A stretch of DNA of 64,000 nt from Anaerotignum lactatifermentans (GCF_016902535.1 NZ_JACSNY010000005.1:1-64000), one strand, 5' to 3'. Numbered from the stretch's first letter, positions 26,108 to 36,035 are shown. Program-made: numbers and translations. The notes: generated by a model from the letters alone, not told the origin.

Positions 26108-28861
26108 TTACAGCAATTCGCCGTAGCGGCGCACATAAGCCTTTTTCAAAGACGTTGCCAGCATCATATAAAACAGGATGCAGGGCACAAGATAGAAGAA
26201 GAAGGACAGGGGCAGCGGCGCCAGTCCCAGCACAGACCCCAGCGGAGTGAAAGGGATGGCCGTCAGAACGACAATGCCCGCCATGGTCAGCAGGGTGACG
26301 GAGGCGGAGGCCCTGCTCTGGAGGAAGGGCAGCTTTGGCGTGCGGATCATATGGATGACAAAGGTCTGGCTCCACATGGATTCTACGAACCAGCCCGCCT
26401 GGAACAGAGCGATATAAGCCGTTTTCATGGCGATCAGCTCATTCCCGCTGAAATGGGCCGCCAGATCGTGGTACATCACCCCATGGGAAACAAAGATGGG
26501 GCAGAAAATAAAATACAGGAACAGATACGTGGTAAAGTCAAAAATAGAGCTGGCGGGGCCGATCCACAGCATGAATTTTCCTACGGAGGAAGCGTCCCAT
26601 TTTCTGGGGACACGCAGAAATTCCTCGTCCACATGGTCCCAGGGGATGGCGGTGCAGGAAAGATCATAAATCAGGTTCAGTAGCAGCAGCTGGATGCTGG
26701 CCATGGGCAGGAAAGGCAGCAGGGCCGCCGCCGCCAGTACGGAAAACATATTCCCGAAATTGGAGGAGGCCGTCATTTTGATGTATTTGATCATATTGGC
26801 GTATGTTTTTCTGCCTTCCAGAATGCCTTCCTCCAGCACCATCAGGTCTTTTTCCAGCAGGATGATGTCGGCGGACTCCTTGGCGATGTCCACGGCGGAA
26901 TCTACGGAAATGCCGATGTCGGCGGCCTTCATGGCGGCAGCGTCATTGATGCCGTCCCCCAGAAAGCCTACCGTATGGCCGCTGTCCTGCAGCACAGACA
27001 CCACTCTGGCCTTCTGGGCCGGGGAGAGCTTGGCGAATACGTCAGTGGAAAGGGCCGCCTGCCGCAGCTGGCTGTCGTCCATACGGTCCAGGTCTCTGCC
27101 CAGAAGCATCTCCCGGGAGGACAGACCCACCTGTTTGCAGATGGCCCGTGTCACCTTATCATTGTCCCCGGTGAGGATTTTCACGGAAACGCCGTGGTGG
27201 TTCAGGGCGGAAATGGCCCCGGCGGTGGATTCCTTGGGCGGGTCCAGGAAGGCCAGATAGCCTAACAGCACCATATCGCACTCATCCTTTACGCCAAAGG
27301 CGCCTACGGGAGAAGGATTGCTTTTCTGCGCCACCGCCAGCACCCGAAAGCCCTTTTCGTTGAGCTCGTCGGCTTTCTGGAGGATGTGGCGGCGGATGTC
27401 CTCTGTCAGAGGGGCTACCTGCCCCTCATATTCCGCGAAGGCGCAGACGGAGAGCATTTCCTCCACAGCCCCTTTCGTCACCATCTGGGTCTTGCCGGAG
27501 GCGTCCTGCACTACGGTGGAAAGACGGCGGCGTGTGAAGTCGAAGGGGATCTCGTCCACCTTTACATAAGCGGCGGAAAGATCGGTCAGCGCCGGGTTTT
27601 CCCCTTCCTCTTCTTCTGTCTTGCGGATGATGGCGATGTCCATCAGGTTTTTATAGCCGGTCTGGAAATAGCTGTTCAAATAGGCATGGCGCAGGACACG
27701 GCTGTCCTCGCCGCCCATGAGATTCAAATGGTATTCCAGCACTACCTGATCCTGGGTCAGTGTGCCGGTCTTATCGGTGCAGAGGATGTCCATGGCGCCG
27801 AAATTCTGTATGGAATTGAGATTTTTCACAATGGTTTTCTTTTTGCTCATGGAAAGGGCGCCTTTGGACAGGCAGGCTGTCACGATCATAGGCAGCATTT
27901 CCGGCGTCAGGCCCACGGCGATGGAAACGCCGAAGAAGAAGGCCCCCAGCCAGTCCCCTTTGGTGATGCCGTTGACCAGAAATACCACAGGCACCATCAC
28001 CAGCATAAAGCGGATCAGTACCCAGGAAACGGCGTTGACGCCCCGGGTAAAGCTGGTTTCCGCGGGTTCGGCGGCCGCCGCCTTTGCCATGGAGCCAAAG
28101 AGAGTTTCGTCCCCCACAGCCACCGCCACGCCCAAAGCGGAGCCGGAAATAACACTGCTGCCCAGAAAGGCCATGTTGGCGTAGTCTGTCACGCTGTCCA
28201 TAGGCTGGGAAATGGCCGCCGTTTTTTCCACAGGCTCGCTTTCCCCCGTCAGGGAGGACTGGCTGACAAAAAGGTCCTTTGCCTCTATGATCCGCAGGTC
28301 CGCCGGGATCATATCCCCTGCCGACAGACGGATGATGTCGCCGGCAACGGTCTGTTCCAGCGGGATCTCCTGTTCCCCTTCTTCCCGCCGCCGCACGGTG
28401 CAGGTGGTGGTAATCATGGACAGGAGCTTTTCCGCGGCGCTGCCGCTGCGGCTTTCCTGGGTAAAGCGAAGAACGCCGGAAATGAGTACCATGGTCAGTA
28501 TGATGATAACGCCGAAGCAGCTGATGTCCTCCGGCCGGCTCCCGAAAAGGGAGAAATAAGGAAATACAATATCTGTGGCGGCGGAAACCAGCGCCAGGGC
28601 AAAGAGGATAATGGTAAAGGGATTGATAAAGGCCTCCGCCAGATGACGGCCCAGGGATTTTTTCTTTTCCCGGGTCACCTGATTTTTGCCGAAACGATCC
28701 CTGTTTTTTTCCACGCCGTCCTCCTCCAGCCCCAGCAGAGAAGTATCCAGCTTTTGAAAAACTTCCTTCAGGGGCTGTGTGGCCGCCAGATGGAGCCGCT
28801 GGTTGATTCTCGTTTCAGCGGCGGTGTGTGCTGTCATGTTTTTTGTTTTGTTCCGCGTCAT
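26108..28861 (-). CDS. mgtA: Magnesium-type P-type ATPase (MgtA/MgtB-like), copy 1
   Basis: A 917-residue P3B-type ATPase. The actuator motif [10 protein letters not shown], the phosphorylation motif [11 protein letters not shown] and the hinge [20 protein letters not shown] are intact, with the usual ten-segment pattern and a C-terminal cluster of hydrophobic helices. Such enzymes import Mg2+ down its gradient. The ATG at 28861 has GGGAGG eight bases upstream; an in-frame GTG three codons earlier has worse spacing. A 29-residue reading frame ends 18 bp before it and a 49-residue membrane protein follows. The paralogue at 29634 and the shared upstream boxes suggest common control. Confidence 0.92.
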   Translation of the reverse strand: MTRNKTKNMTAHTAAETRINQRLHLAATQPLKEVFQKLDTSLLGLEEDGVEKNRDRFGKNQVTREKKKSLGRHLAEAFINPFTIILFALALVSAATDIVFPYFSLFGSRPEDISCFGVIIILTMVLISGVLRFTQESRSGSAAEKLLSMITTTCTVRRREEGEQEIPLEQTVAGDIIRLSAGDMIPADLRIIEAKDLFVSQSSLTGESEPVEKTAAISQPMDSVTDYANMAFLGSSVISGSALGVAVAVGDETLFGSMAKAAAAEPAETSFTRGVNAVSWVLIRFMLVMVPVVFLVNGITKGDWLGAFFFGVSIAVGLTPEMLPMIVTACLSKGALSMSKKKTIVKNLNSIQNFGAMDILCTDKTGTLTQDQVVLEYHLNLMGGEDSRVLRHAYLNSYFQTGYKNLMDIAIIRKTEEEEGENPALTDLSAAYVKVDEIPFDFTRRRLSTVVQDASGKTQMVTKGAVEEMLSVCAFAEYEGQVAPLTEDIRRHILQKADELNEKGFRVLAVAQKSNPSPVGAFGVKDECDMVLLGYLAFLDPPKESTAGAISALNHHGVSVKILTGDNDKVTRAICKQVGLSSREMLLGRDLDRMDDSQLRQAALSTDVFAKLSPAQKARVVSVLQDSGHTVGFLGDGINDAAAMKAADIGISVDSAVDIAKESADIILLEKDLMVLEEGILEGRKTYANMIKYIKMTASSNFGNMFSVLAAAALLPFLPMASIQLLLLNLIYDLSCTAIPWDHVDEEFLRVPRKWDASSVGKFMLWIGPASSIFDFTTYLFLYFIFCPIFVSHGVMYHDLAAHFSGNELIAMKTAYIALFQAGWFVESMWSQTFVIHMIRTPKLPFLQSRASASVTLLTMAGIVVLTAIPFTPLGSVLGLAPLPLSFFFYLVPCILFYMMLATSLKKAYVRRYGELL

Positions 28862-28879
28862 TGGAAACACCTCCCGTTG

Positions 28880-28969
28880 TTATTTTGGGAGACGGAAAGA
28901 AAGGCAGGGTACGCCTGTCTGCCGTCTGTCCCTATGGTTTTCTGTTCTGGATATATGGTCCGCGTCCAT
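28880..28969 (-). CDS. Putative 29-residue leader peptide upstream of mgtA copy 1
   Basis: Starts MDADHISRTENHRDRRQ and ends SFRLPK, stop 28880. An excellent AGGAGGTGA lies eight bases before the ATG, better than needed for a chance ORF. It is rich in charged residues, without a membrane span, and its stop lies next to the mgtA ribosome binding site. MgtA genes in enterobacteria have a regulatory leader peptide (MgtL), so a leader role is plausible, yet no sequence similarity is claimed. Expression is unproven. Confidence 0.45.
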   Translation of the reverse strand: MDADHISRTENHRDRRQTGVPCLSFRLPK

Positions 28970-29004
28970 GCCTTTCACCTCCTGCGCGTTTTTGTCTGCA
29001 TTCC

Positions 29005-29010
29005 AGTATA
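29005..29010 (-). promoter_or_regulatory. Probable -10 box for mgtA copy 1
   Basis: TATACT on the minus strand, about 36 bases before the leader ORF. No good -35 hexamer is seen, as is common for activator-dependent promoters; a direct-repeat box lies upstream at 29044-29060. Confidence 0.45.
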
Positions 29011-29043
29011 AAGGGAGGAAGAAAAAAGTCCCATGGCGGAAAT

Positions 29044-29060
29044 CTTGCGTTTTTCTTGCG
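29044..29060 (-). promoter_or_regulatory. 11-bp-spaced direct repeat upstream of mgtA copy 1
   Basis: CTTGCG occurs at 29044-29049 and 29055-29060 (plus-strand reading) separated by TTTTT, i.e. CGCAAG-AAAAA-CGCAAG towards mgtA. A close copy with the same spacing lies ahead of the second mgtA (32343-32359). OmpR/PhoB-type regulators typically bind repeats one helical turn apart. Confidence 0.5.
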
Positions 29061-29069
29061 ATTTTTGGG

Positions 29070-29107
29070 AAAAACAAAACCCCTCCATGGATTTCCATGG
29101 AAGGGTT
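29070..29107 (-). terminator. Terminator after the winged-helix regulator
   Basis: Stem AACCCCTCCATGG / CCATGGAAGGGTT (29078-29090, 29095-29107, one mismatch) with a TTTTGTTTTT tail on the minus strand, just past the stop codon at 29111. Confidence 0.75.
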
Positions 29108-29110
29108 GTA

Positions 29111-29617
29111 TTACAGATGCTCATTAAATTTATAGCCGATGCCCCAGATGGTCAGGATATAGGCCGGAGCGCCGGGGTCCGGTTCGATCTTTTTGCGCAG
29201 TTTTCGGATAAAGGCCATGATATTGCTGTCGTCCAGCAGGTATTCCCCGTCCCAGACGGCCTGATAGATCTGCTCCTTGGTAAAGACTTCCCCTTTGTTT
29301 TTGGCCAGGAAAAAAAGGATATCAAATTCCTTGGGGGTCAGAGGGATCTCCTCCTCGCCCCGCCGTACCTGTCTGGTTCTGGCGGAGAGGATCAGGTCCC
29401 CGGCCCGCAGGAATTCTTCCCGGACGGCGGGAGGGGCTTCTTGGTCCTGGGAAAGCTCTATCATCAGGCTCTGGCTGTCCCCCAGACACAGGCTCTCCAG
29501 TGAGCGCAGCAGCTCCCGGCTATCTGTCAGATGGGCCGGGGCGGCCTTCAGCTTTTCGCAGAGCCACTCTGTCAGAGAAGGAGACAGGCTGATAAAGTCG
29601 ATTTGTTTTTTCTTCAT
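29111..29617 (-). CDS. OmpR/PhoB-type winged-helix regulator lacking a receiver domain
   Basis: A 168-residue protein. The C-terminal ~95 residues form a trans_reg_C winged helix: EEIPLTPKEFDILFFLAKN, KEQIYQAVWDGEYLLDDSNIMAFIRKLRKKIE and a final TIWGIGYKF, all typical of OmpR-like regulators. The first ~70 residues are too short for a receiver and show no phospho-acceptor Asp, so it cannot be a standard response regulator. It starts 16 bp after the mgtA copy 2 stop (AGGGAGGAG) and is co-transcribed with it. It is the obvious candidate to bind the repeats in front of both mgtA genes; the signal it senses is unknown. Confidence 0.85.
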   Translation of the reverse strand: MKKKQIDFISLSPSLTEWLCEKLKAAPAHLTDSRELLRSLESLCLGDSQSLMIELSQDQEAPPAVREEFLRAGDLILSARTRQVRRGEEEIPLTPKEFDILFFLAKNKGEVFTKEQIYQAVWDGEYLLDDSNIMAFIRKLRKKIEPDPGAPAYILTIWGIGYKFNEHL

Positions 29618-29633
29618 ACTGTTCTCCTCCCTT

Positions 29634-32282
29634 CTAGATCAATTCGCCGTATTTTTTCACATATAGGCTCTTGGCTGCCGTGACCACCGCCAGATACAGG
29701 CTGACGATACAGAGCAGGAACAGGAAATAGGCCGGCGGCAGTGCCGTCATGCCCAAAAGAGTTCCCAAAGGCGTAAAGGTCAATGTGGTAAAGACCAAAA
29801 TGCCCGCTGCCGTCACCAGCAGTACCGGCAGGGCCGGCCGGCTCCCTACAAAGGGCAGGCGTTTGGTCCGCAGCAGATGAAGGATCAGCACCTGTGTCCA
29901 CATGGATTCTAAAAACCATCCTGCCTGGAACAGGGAGACAAAAAGAGACTGCTGTTGTGCCGTCAGCTGGAAAAAGCCGCCGCCACAGAGGGCGGGACAG
30001 AGGAAAAAGTATAAAAATCCGAAGGTCAGCAGATCAAAAAGAAAGCTGATGGGGCCGAAAAAGCCCATGAACCGCCCCAGTTTCCGGTCGGGCCAGGGCC
30101 GTGGTCTGGCGTAAAGCTCCTCGTCCACACTGTCCCAGGGCAGGATCAGACAGAGGATGTCATAAAGGAGGTTTAAAAGCAGAAGCTGTACCGAGGCCAT
30201 GGGGTAGAAAGGTAGCAGGACAGCCGCCGCCGCTACGGCCAGGATATTGCCGAAATTGGAAGAGGCGGTGATGCGGATATATTTGGACATATTCACAAAG
30301 ACCTTCCGGCCCTCCAGCACGCCTTCCTCCAGAACCCCCAGGTCCTTTCGCAGCAGGATCACGTCCGCCGCCTCCTGGAGGGTTTTGGCGGCGCCTTCGG
30401 CGGCAATGCCCACATCCGCCGCCAGCACGGCGGGCAGGTCGTTCATGCCGTCCCCCAGAAATCCTACGCAGTGGCCATTTTCCCGCAGCACCGTCAGGAT
30501 CTTCGCTTTCTGCTTTGGCGTCAGTTCCGCGAACACGCTGGTATTTTCCGCCGCCAGCATCAGTTCGTCCTCGGACAGGGACGCCAGCTGTTCCCCTGTG
30601 AGGGCCTTCTCCGCAGGAATGGACAGCCGGCGGCAGACGCTCTGGGTCACGCTGAGATGGTCCCCGGTCAGTATCTTCACGGGGATATGGAGCCGGTCCA
30701 GAGCCGCCAGCGCGTCGGCGGCGGAGGTTTTGGGCAGGTCGAAAAAGGCTAGAAAGCCCAGCAGTGTCAGGTCTTTTTCGGAATCGGCGGTGATCTGCGG
30801 CTCTGTCTGCCGTTTCTGGGCCACCGCCAGCAATTTTACTCCATCCGCCATGAGGCCGTCGGTGGCGGCGTCCAGTTGTGCCATGGGGTCCGGCGGCAGG
30901 GGATAGGTGTTTCCTTCATAGCACAGATCTTTGCAGCGGCGGAAGACGGCCTCGGCGTCACCTTTGACCAGCAGGAGGGACTGTTGGCCGTCTTTCACCA
31001 GGACGCTGGCCATTTTTCGCTCATAGTCGAAGGGAATCTCATCCAGTTTTTCGTGCTGTCGTTCCAGCTCCGCCCAGTGGGACCGCTGGTTTGGCAGCTC
31101 CCGCACCCGCAGGACGGCCTGATCCAGATGGTTCTGCACGCCTGTATGGTACAGGCTGTTCAGATAGGCGCAGTCCAGTACCAGAGGGCTGTCGTTGCCC
31201 AGAACATCCATATAGTATTCCAGCTGGAGCCGGTCCTGGGTCAGAGTCCCCGTTTTGTCCACACAGAGCACGTCCATGCTGCCGAAGGCCTGCATGGCGC
31301 TGATGCTTTTTACAATGGTGTTTTTCCGCCCCATGACGGCACTGCCTTTGGCCAGACAGGCGCTGATGACCATAGGCAGCATTTCCGGCGTCAGCCCCAC
31401 TGCCACGGAAAGGGCGAAGAAGAAAGCGGCGCCCCAGTTTCCCTTGGTCAGACCGCAGGCGAAGAATACCAGCGGCAGCAGCACCGCCATGAACCGCAGC
31501 AGTACGCCGGCGATGGCGTTGGCCCCTCGGTCGAAGGAGGCGTTTTTCTTGACGCTTTCCCGCTGGGCGCCGTAAAGGGTATCCGTTCCCAGAGCCAGTA
31601 CGATGCCCTCACCGCTGCCGCCCATGACGGCGGAGCCGGCGAAAGCGATATTCTGATATTGTGCCAGAGAGGGCGTTTTGGGCAGGGGGATGGCATCGGC
31701 TGTCTTTTCCACAGGCTGGCTTTCCCCTGTGAGCATGGACTGGGAAAGAAACAGGTCTCTGGCCTGGGTCAGACGCAGGTCGGCGGGGACACGGTCTCCC
31801 GCCCGCAGACGGATCTGGTCCCCTACCGCCAGCCGGGCCGAGGAAATTTCCCGCCATTGTCCTTCCCGCAGTACCAGTACCGTAGTTTCCAGCAGACGAA
31901 GGAGCCGGTCTGCCGCTTTTTTTGCCCGCAGTTCCTGCCAGAAGCGGATAAGCCCGCTGAGAAGGAGCATTGCCAGCATAACGCCGCCGGTGGTGCGGCT
32001 GTGGGTATAGGCGGTTTTTGGCATCAGGTCCGTCAGGAAGGAAACGACCGCCAGCACCAGCAGCACCAGAGAAAAGGGATTGCAGAAGGAGCGGAACAAC
32101 CGGGCGGGGATACTGTCCCAGGGACGGCGTTCTTCTTTGCCGTGCCCCAGAGTCTCTCTTTTCCGGGCGGCCTCCTCCATGGTATAGCCCTGGGGAGAAA
32201 GAGAAAAGTCGGTATATAGTTCTTTCCAGCTCCTTCCGGCGCAGTTTGCCAGCCGGGGATGGAGAGAGGGGGTTTTTGCCAT
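29634..32282 (-). CDS. Magnesium-type P-type ATPase (MgtA/MgtB-like), copy 2
   Basis: An 882-residue P3B-type ATPase, parallel in layout to copy 1: [42 protein letters not shown] and a hydrophobic C-terminus. The hinge reads GDGMND where most have GDGxND with an Asp pair, so it is complete. It differs clearly from copy 1 in the nucleotide domain and N-terminus, so it is an old duplication and not a recent one. AGGAGGTG precedes the ATG. It is first in a two-gene unit with the winged-helix regulator. Mg2+ uptake is the family role; another divalent cation is possible. Confidence 0.9.
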   Translation of the reverse strand: MAKTPSLHPRLANCAGRSWKELYTDFSLSPQGYTMEEAARKRETLGHGKEERRPWDSIPARLFRSFCNPFSLVLLVLAVVSFLTDLMPKTAYTHSRTTGGVMLAMLLLSGLIRFWQELRAKKAADRLLRLLETTVLVLREGQWREISSARLAVGDQIRLRAGDRVPADLRLTQARDLFLSQSMLTGESQPVEKTADAIPLPKTPSLAQYQNIAFAGSAVMGGSGEGIVLALGTDTLYGAQRESVKKNASFDRGANAIAGVLLRFMAVLLPLVFFACGLTKGNWGAAFFFALSVAVGLTPEMLPMVISACLAKGSAVMGRKNTIVKSISAMQAFGSMDVLCVDKTGTLTQDRLQLEYYMDVLGNDSPLVLDCAYLNSLYHTGVQNHLDQAVLRVRELPNQRSHWAELERQHEKLDEIPFDYERKMASVLVKDGQQSLLLVKGDAEAVFRRCKDLCYEGNTYPLPPDPMAQLDAATDGLMADGVKLLAVAQKRQTEPQITADSEKDLTLLGFLAFFDLPKTSAADALAALDRLHIPVKILTGDHLSVTQSVCRRLSIPAEKALTGEQLASLSEDELMLAAENTSVFAELTPKQKAKILTVLRENGHCVGFLGDGMNDLPAVLAADVGIAAEGAAKTLQEAADVILLRKDLGVLEEGVLEGRKVFVNMSKYIRITASSNFGNILAVAAAAVLLPFYPMASVQLLLLNLLYDILCLILPWDSVDEELYARPRPWPDRKLGRFMGFFGPISFLFDLLTFGFLYFFLCPALCGGGFFQLTAQQQSLFVSLFQAGWFLESMWTQVLILHLLRTKRLPFVGSRPALPVLLVTAAGILVFTTLTFTPLGTLLGMTALPPAYFLFLLCIVSLYLAVVTAAKSLYVKKYGELI

Positions 32283-32732
32283 GGTAACACCTCCTGGTGG
32301 ATTTTTCTGCTCCTATGATACCATATATTTTCAATGGGATTTCTTACTTTTTCCTTGCGTTTTCAGCTTTTTGGGCTGCCGTCCCCGCAAAAATAAGGGG
32401 AAATATGCTTTCTTTTTGAAAAATACACTTATTTTATGCATTGTTTTTTCCGCCGCCGCCAAAATAAAAGGGCAGGAAAGCCATGATTTTGTGGAACCTG
32501 ACAGTTGGCGGAGAGAAGGCGGAAAACAGAGAGCCTCCGTCATAGCAAATAAAACACAGGAACCGGGAAAGAAGGAAGTTCTTTTTATGGAAATTTATGG
32601 GACGGAGGGGTGTATTTTTATGATTGCATGGATATTTATACGTTTTATGCAAATTTCTGTTTCTTTTTCCCGAATTTCGAGTATAATAAGAAAAGGAAAA
32701 AACCCGTGTATCTAAGACAGGAGGAACCATAT
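32283..32732. other. Intergenic region between divergent mgtA copy 2 and carB copy 2
   Basis: The left part carries the mgtA repeat box. A good TATAAT (32682-32687) precedes carB, though no matching -35 is clear. Two very short frames with possible ribosome binding sites (20 codons at 32482, 31 codons at 32620) were seen but are not supported as genes. No riboswitch or T-box was recognised. Confidence 0.5.
32343..32359 (-). promoter_or_regulatory. 11-bp-spaced direct repeat upstream of mgtA copy 2
   Basis: CTTACT (32343-32348) and CTTGCG (32354-32359) are separated by TTTTC, matching the box ahead of copy 1 in spacing, T-tract and flanks (AAGAwwTCC on the minus strand). It lies about 60 bases before the start codon, upstream of a TATCAT -10 candidate. 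Confidence 0.5.
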
Positions 32733-35700
32733 ATGCCAAAGAGAAATGATATTCATAAAATCATGATTATCGGCTCCGGGCCCATCATCATTGGACAGGC
32801 CTGTGAGTTCGACTATTCCGGCACCCAGGCCTGCAAGGCCCTGAAAAAGCTGGGATATGAGATCGTGCTGGTCAATTCCAACCCCGCTACTATCATGACC
32901 GACCCGGAAACGGCGGATGTGACTTATATCGAGCCTTTGAACGTGGAACGTCTGGAACAGATCATCGCCAAAGAGCGTCCTGACGCTCTGCTGCCCAATC
33001 TGGGGGGCCAGTCCGGTCTGAACCTGTCCGCGGAGCTGTACCAGGCAGGTATTCTGGAGAAATACGGCGTGCAGGTCATCGGCGTACAGATGGACGCCAT
33101 TGAACGGGGCGAGGACCGAATCGAGTTCAAAAAAGCCATGAATGCGCTGGGCATTGAAATGGCAAGAAGTGAGGTTGCTTATTCCGTAGAAGAGGCTCTG
33201 GGCATTGCCGATCGTCTGGGCTATCCCGTCGTACTGCGTCCCGCGTATACCATGGGCGGCGCCGGCGGCGGTCTGGTATACAACAAAGAAGAGCTGAAAA
33301 CAGTCTGCGCCAGAGGTATCCAGGCATCTCTGGTAGGTCAGGTGCTGGTAGAGGAATCTATTCTGGGCTGGGAAGAGCTGGAGCTGGAAATTGTTCGTGA
33401 CGCGGACAACAACATGATTACTGTCTGCTTCATTGAGAACATCGACCCTCTGGGGGTACACACCGGCGACTCCTTCTGTTCCGCGCCTATGCTGACCATC
33501 TCCGAGGAATGTCAGAAACGCTTGCAGGAGCAGGCTTATAAAATCGTAGAGTCCGTACAGGTTATCGGCGGTACAAACGTACAGTTTGCCCATGACCCTG
33601 TGACAGACCGGATCATCGTTATCGAAATCAACCCCAGAACCAGCCGTTCCTCCGCGCTGGCTTCCAAAGCCACCGGTTTCCCCATCGCTCTGGTTTCCGC
33701 CATGCTGGCGGCAGGCCTGACCTTGAAGGAGATCCCCTGCGGCAAGTATGGCACACTGGATCAGTATAAACCTGACGGCGACTATGTGGTAATCAAATTC
33801 GCCCGCTGGGCCTTCGAGAAATTCAAAGGCGTAGAGGACAAGCTGGGCACACAGATGCGCGCTGTGGGCGAAGTTATGAGCATCGGCAAGACCTATAAAG
33901 AAGCCTTCCAGAAGGCCATCCGCTCTCTGGAAACAGGGCGCTACGGTCTGGGCTACGCGAAAAATTATCATGAAAAAACAAAGGAAGAGCTGCTGAAGAT
34001 GCTGGTAACACCTTCCAGCGACCGTCATTTCATTATGTATGAGGCTTTGCGCAAAGGCGCTTCCGTAGATGAGATCTTCGCTTTGACAAAAGTAAAAACA
34101 TATTTCCTGGAGCAGATGAAGGAACTGGTAGAGGAAGAAGAAGCCCTGATGCGGCATAAGGGCAGCCTGCCTCCCGATGAAATGCTTATTACCGCCAAAA
34201 AAGACGGTTTCTCCGATAAATATCTGAGCCAGATTCTGGAGATCTCCGAGGATGCAGTGAGAGAAAAACGAATCGCTCTTGGCGTAGAACAGAACTGGGA
34301 AGGCGTACACGTCAGCGGTACCCAGGACAGCGCATACTACTACTCCACCTATAACGGCACAGACAAGAACCCGATCCGCACAGACAAGCCGAAAATCATG
34401 ATTCTGGGCGGCGGCCCCAACCGGATCGGCCAGGGTATCGAGTTTGACTACTGCTGTGTACACGCGGCGCTGGCGCTGAAGAAGCTGGGTTTTGAGACCA
34501 TCATCGTTAACTGCAATCCCGAAACCGTTTCCACTGACTACGATACCTCCGATAAGCTCTATTTCGAGCCCCTGACACTGGAGGATGTGCTGAGTATTTA
34601 CAAGAAAGAGCAGCCTGTGGGCGTCATCGCTCAGTTCGGCGGCCAGACACCTTTGAATCTGGCATCGGCTCTGGAGAAAAACGGCGTCAAGATTCTGGGT
34701 ACCTCTCCCGCGGTTATTGATCTGGCGGAAGACAGAGACCTGTTCCGCGCCATGATGGAAAAACTGGAAATCCCTATGCCTGAGTCCGGCATGGCCGTCA
34801 ATGTGGAAGAAGCGCTGGAGATCGCTCACCGTATCGGCTATCCTGTGATGGTGCGTCCTTCCTATGTTCTGGGCGGCCGCGGCATGGAAGTGGTTTATGA
34901 CGACGAAGCTATGACGGAATACATGAAGGCGGCTGTTGGTGTAACACCGGACCGTCCCATTCTGATCGACCGTTTCCTGAACCATGCCATGGAATGTGAG
35001 GCAGACGCCATCAGTGACGGCACCCATGCCTTTGTGCCTGCCGTTATGGAGCATATCGAGCTGGCAGGGGTACACTCCGGCGACTCCGCCTGCATCATCC
35101 CCTCCGTGCATATCTCTCCGGAAAATGTGGAGACCATCAAGGAATATACCAGAAAGATCGCTGAGGAAATGCACGTTAAGGGCTTGATGAATATGCAGTA
35201 CGCCATTGAAAACGGCAAGGTATACGTTCTGGAGGCCAACCCCCGCGCGTCCCGTACAGTACCTCTGGTATCCAAGGTCTGCAACATCCGTATGGTGCCT
35301 CTGGCAACGGAGATTATCACAGAGGACATCACAGGCAGACCCTCTCCCGTACCTTCTTTGAAGGAAGGGAACATTCCTTACTATGGTGTAAAAGAAGCGG
35401 TCTTCCCCTTCAATATGTTCCCGGAGGTAGACCCTGTTCTGGGACCGGAAATGCGTTCCACCGGCGAGGTGCTGGGCCTGTCCACTTACTACGGCGAAGC
35501 CTTCTATAAAGCGCAGGAGGCGACTCAGTCCAAGCTGCCTCTTCACGGTACTGTACTGATGTCCGTAAACCGCAGAGACAAGGCGGAAGTGGCGGAGGTA
35601 GCGTCCATTTTCGCGGAAGCGGGCTTCCGTATTCTGGCTACCGGCGGTACCGCACAGGTGCTGGAGGAAGCGGGAATTGCAGCAGAGCGTGTCAATAAAC

Positions 35701-35957
35701 TGACAGAAGGCCGTCCCAATATTCTGGATATGATGACCAACGGCCAGATTGACCTGATTATCAATTCCCCCGTAGGCAAAGACAGTGTCAACGACGACAG
35801 CTACCTGAGAAAAGCGGCCATCAAGGGTCGTATCCCTTATATGACCACCATCGCGGCGGCAAGAGCGGCGGCCAAAGGCATCCGTTATGTCCAGCAGCAT
35901 GGCAGCGGCGAAGTGATTTCCCTGCAGGAGCTGCACAGCAAGATTACAGAAGCGTAA
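32733..35957 (+). CDS. carB: Carbamoyl-phosphate synthase large subunit (stand-alone copy)
   Basis: A 1074-residue full-length paralogue with both ATP-grasp halves (MIIGSGPIIIGQACEFDY and the later ILGGGPNRIGQGIEFDY) and an intact MGS-like domain. It has no carA beside it and is a single-gene unit with its own promoter and terminator, so it must borrow the CarA from 21625 or another copy elsewhere, or run on free ammonia. The ATG at 32733 follows AGGAGGAACC. Codon choice looks more biased than in the operon copy and resembles that of the neighbouring redox genes, suggesting strong expression (visual impression only). Confidence 0.94.
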   Translation: MPKRNDIHKIMIIGSGPIIIGQACEFDYSGTQACKALKKLGYEIVLVNSNPATIMTDPETADVTYIEPLNVERLEQIIAKERPDALLPNLGGQSGLNLSAELYQAGILEKYGVQVIGVQMDAIERGEDRIEFKKAMNALGIEMARSEVAYSVEEALGIADRLGYPVVLRPAYTMGGAGGGLVYNKEELKTVCARGIQASLVGQVLVEESILGWEELELEIVRDADNNMITVCFIENIDPLGVHTGDSFCSAPMLTISEECQKRLQEQAYKIVESVQVIGGTNVQFAHDPVTDRIIVIEINPRTSRSSALASKATGFPIALVSAMLAAGLTLKEIPCGKYGTLDQYKPDGDYVVIKFARWAFEKFKGVEDKLGTQMRAVGEVMSIGKTYKEAFQKAIRSLETGRYGLGYAKNYHEKTKEELLKMLVTPSSDRHFIMYEALRKGASVDEIFALTKVKTYFLEQMKELVEEEEALMRHKGSLPPDEMLITAKKDGFSDKYLSQILEISEDAVREKRIALGVEQNWEGVHVSGTQDSAYYYSTYNGTDKNPIRTDKPKIMILGGGPNRIGQGIEFDYCCVHAALALKKLGFETIIVNCNPETVSTDYDTSDKLYFEPLTLEDVLSIYKKEQPVGVIAQFGGQTPLNLASALEKNGVKILGTSPAVIDLAEDRDLFRAMMEKLEIPMPESGMAVNVEEALEIAHRIGYPVMVRPSYVLGGRGMEVVYDDEAMTEYMKAAVGVTPDRPILIDRFLNHAMECEADAISDGTHAFVPAVMEHIELAGVHSGDSACIIPSVHISPENVETIKEYTRKIAEEMHVKGLMNMQYAIENGKVYVLEANPRASRTVPLVSKVCNIRMVPLATEIITEDITGRPSPVPSLKEGNIPYYGVKEAVFPFNMFPEVDPVLGPEMRSTGEVLGLSTYYGEAFYKAQEATQSKLPLHGTVLMSVNRRDKAEVAEVASIFAEAGFRILATGGTAQVLEEAGIAAERVNKLTEGRPNILDMMTNGQIDLIINSPVGKDSVNDDSYLRKAAIKGRIPYMTTIAAARAAAKGIRYVQQHGSGEVISLQELHSKITEA

Positions 35958-35993
35958 ACAGAAATAAAAAAAGCGCCTGCTTTCCGGCGCTGC

Positions 35994-36035
35994 AAAAAAA
36001 AGACGATGCGTTGAAAAACGCATCGTCCTTTTTTT
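35994..36035 (+). terminator. Convergent terminator between carB copy 2 and hsp20
   Basis: Perfect stem GACGATGCGTT-GAAA-AACGCATCGTC (36002-36027) with T-runs on both strands. A smaller AGCGCC/GGCGCT hairpin precedes it at 35972-35991. Confidence 0.85.

Noticed and set aside
32620-32715. A 31-codon hydrophobic frame just before carB copy 2
   Set aside because: The TATAAT box of carB lies inside it, so it would not be on the carB transcript; the ribosome binding site is poor.
32712-36023. An open frame of about 1100 codons antisense to carB copy 2
   Set aside because: It mirrors the codon pattern of the real gene on the other strand, has no family motif, and carB shows complete catalytic blocks.
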